From NCBI GenBank assembly GCA_030528645.1, contig JAUMYM010000001.1:147842-211841 (forward strand): DNA of 64,000 bases. The letters run 5' to 3'. This document shows positions 57,686-64,000 of the stretch, piece by piece (the first letter of the stretch is position 1; each line of letters begins with the position of its first letter). Position numbers and translations under genes: made by a program. The stretch comes from Erysipelotrichaceae bacterium. GTDB lineage: Bacteria > Bacillota_I > Bacilli_A > Erysipelotrichales > Erysipelotrichaceae. The notes beneath the pieces were generated by a model, which saw only the letters and a program-made list of their open reading frames with translations, was not told the origin of the DNA and did no database searches.

Positions 57686-57902
57686 CGTCTTTTTCCTCTA
57701 TATCTTCCATGGTTAACGTATCAAACTTCATTAAATAAAAATTATAAATACTATCCTTTAATGCCAACCAATGCTTCATACCCTTGGTCCATATTTCATC
57801 CTCTTCTTGAATGATTTGATTTTGAATACAACTAACAAACTCCTCTTCACTCAACGGACCGATCTTTTCACTTTTATTTCGATAAAACCAATGCTTATTC
57901 AT
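57672..57902 (-). CDS. GYF_2 (DUF4339)-domain small protein
   Basis: The 76-residue protein is almost all one GYF_2-type domain: HWFYRNKSEKIGPLSEEEF then DEIWTKGMKHWLALKDS, matching the WYY..GP.S..E and VW..GM..W patterns. The tail is acidic (MEDIEEKDDEII). Such domains bind proline-rich peptides. It overlaps the upstream HTH-RCC1 gene by four bases and cysS by 14, so it is embedded in a coupled operon. Role unknown. Confidence 0.75.
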   Translation of the reverse strand: MNKHWFYRNKSEKIGPLSEEEFVSCIQNQIIQEEDEIWTKGMKHWLALKDSIYNFYLMKFDTLTMEDIEEKDDEII

Positions 57903-59644
57903 CGCTCACTACCACTTTCTTCCGTATGGACTATCTTACAATACGTATATTCTACAACTAAATTCTTTAATTGTTCTTCACTGACTTCCATTCCTTCATG
58001 AATACCGGTGACACTTACAATCTTTACTTCTTGATCTTGACAAAGCTCTTCACTTTCACTTCCGGTAATATTTACTACCCCTAAGGCAGTTAAATAGGTT
58101 TCAAACTTCTCTTTATTTTTACCAATTAAAGGCGCAATGGTGTACTTAATAGGCACCACAATCACCACCGGATCTTCCGGTGTTGTCGTTGTTGGTAAAG
58201 TTTCCTCTTTCGCAAAGTAAGTATAATTGAAAATCACTTCATCCGAATGATAAAACTGTTGATCACTTGGTAAAGCACTTAATACAATCTTATAACTTTG
58301 ACCATCTTTAAACTTTGCAGCATCAATCGCCAACTGTGATTGATCAACACGAGCATTATAACCACCTTCTAAAGTAATACTAAACTCATAATGCGATGCA
58401 TTCTTGACACTATCCCAAGTAAAGAAGACCTGTGAACTACTCTCCTTAACAACCAAATTCTCCGGCGAAGCCAACTTGGTTTTATTTCCTTGATCACCTG
58501 CAATAAATTGATTATAGGTATTATTACCGGCTCCATATAAATGAATCCCATCATAGGCAATAATATAATCTTTTCCGGTATCAATGGCCTTAATTTGACT
58601 CCAAGCCTGTACTTGTTTTTCAATTTCCACATTGGCAATGCTGATAAACACACTTCCATGTTTATTCAATGCCACAACAAAACCATCCCCAATGGCAATA
58701 TCTACAATATCTTTCCACTCTTGACTATTGCATCCATTAAACTGTGATAGACACTCAACAGTTAAATCACTCTTAATAACTGCTACCATATTTTCACCTA
58801 TGGCAATTTGTTTAATATCCTTTAATGCTGTAATGGCTTTTTCAAACTTACTCTCTCCGGCATAAAAGACTTGACCATGATGATTCATAGCCACCGTTGA
58901 ATTACGTGAGGCACTAATAAAGGTAATGTCTTTCAACGCATCCACCTTACACTGCTTACCACCACGATCGCCAACACAATAAAGAGTTCCATCCTTCTTT
59001 AACCCTACAATATGACCATCCCCTGAGGCAATATCTACAACATCCTTCCAATCATCCAACTCCTTGGCATAATCTTCACTAAAACCAAACGCCTTAACTT
59101 GACCATCTTCATATAAGACAACGCTATAATTAACACCCGTAACCACTTTACGAGCCTTCATATCACCACTTGTAAAATCCAGTTGACCTTTATTGTTATC
59201 ACCTTGACCAAACACCATACCCTTTTGATCAATATAAGCAATAAAACGATTGGACGCTGACAATACATCGACCTTTGTTTCCATCGGCACTAACACTTTT
59301 TTCTTTGGTTTATTCATAAAAAATGAGGTATAGATAACACCTAAACATAAACCCAAAAGTAAGCCTATTAATATATATCCTTTTTTAATATGTTTCTTGC
59401 CTTCTTGATGCTGCATCGACAACGTCTTTAACGTTACATCTTGATCATTTCGCATCAATTCATCAAGACTTATTTCATATAACTGACATAATAATTTAAG
59501 TTGTTTTAAATTACACATTAAACGACCATTTTCAAAACCCATGTATTCAATAGGAGAAACTTGTATCATATTGGCAACGTAAGCCTGTGAAAAGTTATAA
59601 TGTTTTCTTAATGTAATTAATTTTTGGGGTAATTGATTCTCCAT
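57899..59644 (-). CDS. Transmembrane HTH-XRE regulator with RCC1-like, FN3-like and PASTA-like domains
   Basis: The 581-residue protein has an XRE helix-turn-helix (5-64: KLITLRKHYNFSQAYVANMI), a basic linker, one membrane helix (90-110), and an outside part: RCC1-type beta-propeller repeats (about 125-390; VVDIASGDGHIVGLKKDGTL, VVDIAIGDGFVVALNKHGSV), an FN3-like domain (about 392-475), a Thr/Pro linker and a PASTA-like C-terminal domain (about 490-570; IAPLIGKNKEKFETYLTALG). The layout predicts a ToxR-like one-component sensor with DNA-binding head inside the cell. GGAGG lies four bases before ATG. It heads the operon with GYF, cysS, mrnC and rlmB. Confidence 0.75.
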   Translation of the reverse strand: MENQLPQKLITLRKHYNFSQAYVANMIQVSPIEYMGFENGRLMCNLKQLKLLCQLYEISLDELMRNDQDVTLKTLSMQHQEGKKHIKKGYILIGLLLGLCLGVIYTSFFMNKPKKKVLVPMETKVDVLSASNRFIAYIDQKGMVFGQGDNNKGQLDFTSGDMKARKVVTGVNYSVVLYEDGQVKAFGFSEDYAKELDDWKDVVDIASGDGHIVGLKKDGTLYCVGDRGGKQCKVDALKDITFISASRNSTVAMNHHGQVFYAGESKFEKAITALKDIKQIAIGENMVAVIKSDLTVECLSQFNGCNSQEWKDIVDIAIGDGFVVALNKHGSVFISIANVEIEKQVQAWSQIKAIDTGKDYIIAYDGIHLYGAGNNTYNQFIAGDQGNKTKLASPENLVVKESSSQVFFTWDSVKNASHYEFSITLEGGYNARVDQSQLAIDAAKFKDGQSYKIVLSALPSDQQFYHSDEVIFNYTYFAKEETLPTTTTPEDPVVIVVPIKYTIAPLIGKNKEKFETYLTALGVVNITGSESEELCQDQEVKIVSVTGIHEGMEVSEEQLKNLVVEYTYCKIVHTEESGSER

Positions 59645-59691
59645 AAAACCTCCACTTAATACCTCTTTATTTTACTACATTTTTAGCACAA

Positions 59692-59712
59692 TTAAAAAGG
59701 TGCTAAGCACCT
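59692..59712 (-). terminator. Terminator of asnA
   Basis: AGGTGC (59698-59703) pairs with GCACCT (59707-59712), loop TAA; five T follow on the minus strand. The asnA stop overlaps the stem. Confidence 0.75.
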
Positions 59713-60718
59713 ATAATAGAAAGATATTATGCTTTAAGCACATTTCAACCATTGACACCGGCCAAATAGAAGCATGAACTTCCCCAACATGGGCCTTATT
59801 CAGCAATACCATACAAATACGTGATTGCCCAATTCCTCCACCCATAGTAAGTGGTAAACGATGATGTAAGACATCATGATGATATTGTTTTAAATCTTCA
59901 TCCATAACCTTTGCCTTGATTTGTTGCTGCTTAAGCGTTACTTGATCAACACGAATACCCATACTACTAAGCTCAATGCTTCGCTCTAATAAAGGATACC
60001 ATACCAATAAATCCCCATTTAATGACCAATCATCATAATCAAAGGCACGTCCATCATGTTTATCACCATTACTTAACAAATCCCCAATCTGCATGACAAA
60101 GACTGTTTTATACTCCTTACAAATCGCATCTTCTCGTTGCTTACTATCCAAATGAGGATAACGACGTAATAACTCTTCACTGGTAATGAAATATACCTCT
60201 TCATGAATAATAGGTATTAAAAATGGATAATGCTGTTGAAGTTGTTGCTGTGTTTTTAGTAAAGAAGACACAATTCCACAAACAACGCCTTTTAAATACT
60301 CTAAATGACGATCTTCTTTTCCAATCACCAATTCAAAATCCCATTGATCGACATACGTAGAATGCAAGTTATCCATCTCTTCATCACGACGAATCGCATT
60401 CATATCGGTATATAAGCCCATACCCTTACTTAAATTATATTTTTTTAAAGCATTACGCTTCCACTTTGCTAATGATTGAACAACTTCCACTACGCAATCC
60501 ATATGTTTAAAATCAAAAGACACCGGACGCTCTACACCACTTAATCCATCATTCAATCCACTACTTTTTTCAACATATAAAGGTGCTGAAACACGTATTA
60601 AATTTAAGGCTTGTGATAATTCTTTTTCAAAAACATCTTTTGTAAGCTTAATTGCTTTCTGTGTTTCTAAAATATCCAATTGTGATTGATATTCTTTTGG
60701 TAATAGTAATTTCCCCAT
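59711..60718 (-). CDS. asnA: Aspartate-ammonia ligase (asparagine synthetase A)
   Basis: The 335-residue enzyme makes asparagine from aspartate, ammonia and ATP, and has the class II aminoacyl-tRNA-synthetase fold. Conserved pieces: LNLIRVSAPLYVEKSSGLND, SFDFKHMDCVVEVVQSLAKWKR, GLYTDMNAIRRDEEMDN, and the C-terminal GGGIGQSRICMVLLNKAHVGEV. ATG at 60718 follows GGGGAGG. It is flanked by terminators on both sides. Confidence 0.95.
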   Translation of the reverse strand: MGKLLLPKEYQSQLDILETQKAIKLTKDVFEKELSQALNLIRVSAPLYVEKSSGLNDGLSGVERPVSFDFKHMDCVVEVVQSLAKWKRNALKKYNLSKGMGLYTDMNAIRRDEEMDNLHSTYVDQWDFELVIGKEDRHLEYLKGVVCGIVSSLLKTQQQLQQHYPFLIPIIHEEVYFITSEELLRRYPHLDSKQREDAICKEYKTVFVMQIGDLLSNGDKHDGRAFDYDDWSLNGDLLVWYPLLERSIELSSMGIRVDQVTLKQQQIKAKVMDEDLKQYHHDVLHHRLPLTMGGGIGQSRICMVLLNKAHVGEVHASIWPVSMVEMCLKHNIFLL

Positions 60719-60753
60719 ATATCCTCCCCATAAATAACAAAAACTATCATACC

Positions 60754-60788
60754 ATAAAAAAAAGCAGAACTCCATGTTCGTAGTTCTG
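60754..60788 (-). terminator. Terminator after ispE
   Basis: CAGAACT (60765-60771) pairs with AGTTCTG (60782-60788); a nine-base T-rich run follows on the minus strand. Confidence 0.8.
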
Positions 60789-60799
60789 TTTATCGTTGT

Positions 60800-61642
60800 T
60801 TATTTCTTTAAGAGTTGAACCTTACGTGTAAAATAATCATATTGCTTCAAGGTAGCACTGGCTTGATTGGCAAGTGCTTCTTGTCTTGTAATACCAAAGA
60901 CGGTTGAACCAGATCCAGACATCAAGGCACCATCAAAGCCCATAGCTAACAGTTTATCTTTAATATCCGCAATCTCCGGTACCATCGCAATGGAAGGCTT
61001 TTCTAAGGTATTAAATAGATTGGCAATCACGCTAGGATAATCATCACTTTGTAAAGCTTTTTTCATTTCATCGACATGACCACCAACCATATCTTTTACC
61101 TCTAATGCCTCAAACGCTAATTTTGTAGATACGCCTTTACGTGGTTTTACTAAGACCAACCAGAAATCACACTCCAGTTCAAAGGGTTGAAGAACTTCTC
61201 CAATGCCCCTTACCACTGCAGGTTGATTTAAGATACAAAATGGAACATCGGCACCCACTTGCTTACCAATATCCAACATATCTTGCAAAGTCATATTCAG
61301 TCTTAAAAGTTTATTTAAAATACGAATGGTACTTGCCGCATCACTGGAACCTCCCGCAAGCCCTGCCTGCGTTGGTATATGCTTTGTGATTTTAATTTTA
61401 AATTGTTGTTGAAATTGATACTTCGCTCTTAATAATTCAATGGCTTTAATTACTGTATTTCTTTGATCAACCGGCAAGTAAACCGCATTGCTTTCAATGG
61501 TTGTGACGGATGCAAATTCAATATCCACCACATCATAGAAATTCAATGGAGCCATAATCATATTTAACTCATGATAGCCATTTTCTAATCGATTTACGAC
61601 TTCTAAGACCAAGTTAACCTTGGCATATGCTCTATCCTTCAT
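60800..61642 (-). CDS. ispE: 4-diphosphocytidyl-2-C-methyl-D-erythritol kinase
   Basis: The 280-residue GHMP kinase of the MEP isoprenoid pathway has AYAKVNLVLEV (5-15), the ATP loop PTQAGLAGGSSDAAS (about 90-104), the acid motif GADVPFC, and C-terminal LMSGSGSTVFG. It shows that isoprenoid precursors are made by the MEP route. The start overlaps the end of rsmA by 11 bases. Confidence 0.95.
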   Translation of the reverse strand: MKDRAYAKVNLVLEVVNRLENGYHELNMIMAPLNFYDVVDIEFASVTTIESNAVYLPVDQRNTVIKAIELLRAKYQFQQQFKIKITKHIPTQAGLAGGSSDAASTIRILNKLLRLNMTLQDMLDIGKQVGADVPFCILNQPAVVRGIGEVLQPFELECDFWLVLVKPRKGVSTKLAFEALEVKDMVGGHVDEMKKALQSDDYPSVIANLFNTLEKPSIAMVPEIADIKDKLLAMGFDGALMSGSGSTVFGITRQEALANQASATLKQYDYFTRKVQLLKK

Positions 61643-62483
61643 AAATTACCTCATATAATTCGATAAACTGTTGTAAGGTTAATTGTTGCCCACGTATTTT
61701 GACATCCAAGTTACATCTTGTTAAATAGGCTTCGACATCCCCTTGCAAATACGCTCTTAAGTTATTATACAACGTTTTACGACGTTGCTTAAAACAAGCT
61801 TTAATAAAATCAAAGAATCTTTGTTGATCCTTAACCGGATGTTGTATTTCCTTGGCAATAAATTGAATCACAGTACTATCAACATTTGGTTTTGGGTTAA
61901 AAATGGTACGAGGAATCTTCATAACCACCTTTACATCATAAAGATATTGAACCATGACACTTAAAGCATTATAACTTTCACTGTTGACACTTGCAGTAAA
62001 ACGATCTGCCACTTCTTTTTGCATCATAACGGTAATAAACGGAATATTACACTTGGATTCAAAGATTTTAAACAGAATGGGTGTTGTAATATAGTAAGGT
62101 AAATTGGCACATACGACTATATTGCGATAATTTTCTTTCAGACTATCGACAAATGATTTTAAGTCTAACAATAAAAAATCCTGATGAATGATGGTTACAT
62201 TTGTATAGTCCTTTAAGGAATACGTTAAAACTTCCAATAAACGTTCATCAATTTCAAAGGCATAAACCGCCTTTGCACGTTTGGCTAACTGTTCTGTCAA
62301 AGCTCCAATACCGGGACCAATTTCAATCACCGCATCTTCTTGAGTAAAAGAGGCATTATTGGCTATTTTTTCTACAATCGAAGGATCAATGATGAAGTTT
62401 TGCCCATAGTTCTTTTTAGCGTATAAGCTAAATTGTTTTAAAATTTCATTTGTTTTCGAGATGGTCGCTATCGCTTTTGTCAT
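61632..62483 (-). CDS. rsmA: 16S rRNA dimethyladenosine transferase (KsgA)
   Basis: The 283-residue enzyme dimethylates two adjacent adenines near the 16S 3' end. SAM motif I is VIEIGPGIGALTEQLA, catalytic motif IV is ANLPYYITTPIL, and NYGQNFIIDPSIVEKI precedes. ATG at 62483 lies ten bases after GAAAGG; an in-frame TTG further up is rejected. The first codons overlap the rnmV end by 38 bases, so translation is coupled. Confidence 0.95.
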   Translation of the reverse strand: MTKAIATISKTNEILKQFSLYAKKNYGQNFIIDPSIVEKIANNASFTQEDAVIEIGPGIGALTEQLAKRAKAVYAFEIDERLLEVLTYSLKDYTNVTIIHQDFLLLDLKSFVDSLKENYRNIVVCANLPYYITTPILFKIFESKCNIPFITVMMQKEVADRFTASVNSESYNALSVMVQYLYDVKVVMKIPRTIFNPKPNVDSTVIQFIAKEIQHPVKDQQRFFDFIKACFKQRRKTLYNNLRAYLQGDVEAYLTRCNLDVKIRGQQLTLQQFIELYEVIYEG

Positions 62484-62997
62484 GTTGTAAAAACCTTTCA
62501 ATGTCTTTTTTGCTAATTTGAAACATATTTAAACGTTTAAATAACGTCTTATTATTACAATGTCCAAGATGAAAATGCGTACTGATACGATTGCGTAATG
62601 CTTGATGATTAAGGTCTAGGCTGTTGTATTCTTCAAGACTAATCGATGGTTCTGCATAGCTAGAAGTTGCGATGTGATTTAAGGCTTCTTGTAAGGCTTC
62701 AAAACTCGCACTTTCAACACCTACTTTTTTCTCACTACGACATTGTTCCGGCTTTAAAAAGGCATGTTTACATCCTTGTACACGTTGTTGAATGATACTT
62801 CTGATTTTTTCACCCGGTCCATCCGGATCGGTTAATATAATTACACCACGAGTTAAAACCGCTTTTTTTATGTAATTGATGGTAAATGTGCTTAAACAAG
62901 TTCCATGTGTTTCAATGGTATCACAGTTAAAATAACGCTTAAGATTAAGTGTATCGTTTTTCCCTTCGACTACTATAAATTCTTTAATCCTAATCAA
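62446..62997 (-). CDS. rnmV: Ribonuclease M5 (5S rRNA maturation)
   Basis: The 183-residue Toprim nuclease has the acidic motifs IVVEGKND (8-15) and LTDPDGPGEKIR, and KVGVESA. It trims 5S rRNA precursors, and here it lies close to a 5S gene. The start appears to be TTG at 62997, overlapping the stop of the 3D-domain gene by eight bases, with AAAGG ten bases upstream. Gene order yabE-rnmV-ksgA is as in Bacillus. Confidence 0.92.
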   Translation of the reverse strand: MIRIKEFIVVEGKNDTLNLKRYFNCDTIETHGTCLSTFTINYIKKAVLTRGVIILTDPDGPGEKIRSIIQQRVQGCKHAFLKPEQCRSEKKVGVESASFEALQEALNHIATSSYAEPSISLEEYNSLDLNHQALRNRISTHFHLGHCNNKTLFKRLNMFQISKKDIERFLQHDKSDSDHLENK

Positions 62998-63850
62998 CTT
63001 TACACATCCTTTGTCCTAAGCTATTCTTTATACGTCGTCCAAATTGTACGATTTCAATTTTAACTCCTTTACGCTTATAATTTCTTGCCAGTGGATTGAC
63101 TTCACTTCCTACAAAAAAATCAATATCGCTATCATCAATGGCACCACCACGATCGACAACTAAGGCATAGAATTCTTGTCCACTACTTAAACTGGAGCCC
63201 TCTATTCTCGGATTGGTAAACTTTAAAACCGTACAAAATGGCAAGGCGCGATCGGTTGCGACTAGGTAGTAACCATCATAGGTAATCCCCGGCTTCCATG
63301 AGCCATCGGATTGACGTACACTATCAAGCGACAACATAATGCCACTGCTTGTTCCACCTTGTCCATGTTCATTGACATGACATCCATCACAATCAACACC
63401 ATAAGTAGTAATTTTACGTGAGTAAAAGTAGGCTCCTTCAACTAAATCAGAGCCATAACTATAAACTGTAGGTGTTGGTTCTGTAATTTCATTGCTGTAG
63501 GGAATTAAGGTATTTCCCAATAATTGATCATGTAAGTAAACTTCACGATAGACTTCTTTTTCACTTCCAAGTTCTCCATCACTTACTTTAGAAATAAGCC
63601 AAGGAATGCCATTTTCACTTTGCAAGTCATCAAGTAATACTTCTTCAATTTCACCATAAGGTACTACAACTTCTTTATTTACAAATTCGTATTCTAAAAT
63701 CTTCACTTCTTGAATATCACTTAACCCAACTAATAAAGTAATAGGTTCTTTTGTATCTCTATAACCTAAAAAGTATAAGCTATAGATCAAAGAGGTAGTG
63801 AACAAGATAAACGATGTAAATAAGATTTGTTCTAATTTTTTATTTTTCAT
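62990..63850 (-). CDS. 3D-domain cell-wall protein (YabE-like)
   Basis: The 286-residue protein has an N-terminal membrane anchor (about 8-29), a middle part resembling a G5 or DUF348 domain (KILEYEFVNKEVVVPYGEIE), and a C-terminal 3D double-psi barrel (ITTYGVDCDGCHVNEHG, YYLVATDRALPFCTVLKF, FYALVVDRGGAIDDSDIDFF) with the three conserved Asp. Such domains are lytic transglycosylase-like. A Cys pair, VDCDGCH, is an addition. The start has no clear ribosome site and is 16 bases after the rRNA terminator. Confidence 0.85.
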   Translation of the reverse strand: MKNKKLEQILFTSFILFTTSLIYSLYFLGYRDTKEPITLLVGLSDIQEVKILEYEFVNKEVVVPYGEIEEVLLDDLQSENGIPWLISKVSDGELGSEKEVYREVYLHDQLLGNTLIPYSNEITEPTPTVYSYGSDLVEGAYFYSRKITTYGVDCDGCHVNEHGQGGTSSGIMLSLDSVRQSDGSWKPGITYDGYYLVATDRALPFCTVLKFTNPRIEGSSLSSGQEFYALVVDRGGAIDDSDIDFFVGSEVNPLARNYKRKGVKIEIVQFGRRIKNSLGQRMCKVD

Positions 63851-63865
63851 ATATCTATTTTAACA

Positions 63866-63892
63866 TAAAAAAAGATATCAAAAGATATCTTT
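63866..63892 (-). terminator. Terminator of the rRNA operon
   Basis: AAAGATATC (63871-63879) pairs with GATATCTTT (63884-63892), loop AAAA; a T-run follows on the minus strand, nine bases after the 5S gene. Confidence 0.85.
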
Positions 63893-63900
63893 AAAGAAAA

Positions 63901-64000
63901 CTTGGCAACGTGCTACTTTCACTATCGCAAGGGATAGCTATAATCGCCGCAGAAATGCTTAACTTCTGTGTTCGGGATGGGAACAGGTGTGACCATTTCG
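63901..64000 (-). rRNA. rrf: 5S ribosomal RNA, 3' part
   Basis: The minus strand reads TGGTCACACCTGTTCCCATC, then CCGAACACAGAAGTTAAGC and ends GTTGCCAAG, all hallmarks of bacterial 5S rRNA. About 100 bases are inside the window; the 5' end is beyond 64000, where 23S and 16S genes would be expected. Confidence 0.96.

Overview
This 64 kb window is AT-rich chromosomal DNA from a low-GC Gram-positive bacterium. The best guess is the class Erysipelotrichia. Evidence for a firmicute: an LPXTG-type cell-wall protein, a BceRSAB-type peptide-sensing module, an HPr with His15 and Ser46, strong AGGAGG ribosome sites, and gene order close to the Bacillus subtilis origin-proximal region. Evidence for Erysipelotrichia or a Mollicutes relative is weaker: RpoB carries Asn where rifampicin-sensitive bacteria have His526, and its N-terminal half holds a large extra segment. 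No replication origin, prophage, intact insertion sequence, tRNA gene or cas gene was seen. From about 29.8 kb to the right end almost all genes are on the minus strand, so the replication fork probably travels from high to low coordinates with the origin beyond 64000.

Left part (1-29.8 kb), accessory and metabolic: the start of a metal-binding ABC lipoprotein; a giant sortase-anchored GH101 endo-alpha-N-acetylgalactosaminidase (mucin O-glycan release); two tandem ankyrin-repeat proteins; a DUF2339 membrane protein; a response regulator / histidine kinase / ABC ATPase / permease module with a BceR-type operator inside it; TelA; a formate/nitrite-family channel; a heterodimeric ABC transporter that shares an operator motif with the metal lipoprotein gene; then a cysteine block. 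In that block cysE diverges from hflX-cysK-nicotinamidase, and a 9-residue leader peptide with three consecutive Cys codons opens the hflX transcript. HPr, a cold-shock protein and the CCA-adding enzyme follow.

Middle (29.8-52.6 kb): gdhA, then the transcription/ribosome cluster rpmG-secE-nusG, rplK-rplA, rplJ-rplL, a YbxB-like methyltransferase, and rpoB-rpoC. This cluster is normally continuous. Here it is split twice: between nusG and rplK (PadR, HAAS/DUF4097 and small membrane proteins) and between rplA and rplJ (MscS, YdcF-like, an AT-rich ABC-2 transporter operon). Each broken piece has its own strong promoter. rplJ keeps an L10 leader with a terminator, and rplK carries a candidate L1-binding mimic.

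Right part (52.6-64 kb): small membrane and lipoprotein genes with decayed reading frames and a pair of 28-bp direct repeats, then the conserved sigH-rlmB-mrnC-cysS block. cysS is translationally coupled to a GYF-domain protein and to an unusual HTH-TM-RCC1-FN3-PASTA-like transmembrane protein. asnA, ispE, rsmA (ksgA), rnmV and a 3D-domain protein (the yabE-rnmV-ksgA-ispE synteny group) follow, ending in the 3' part of a 5S rRNA gene whose rRNA operon lies to the right.
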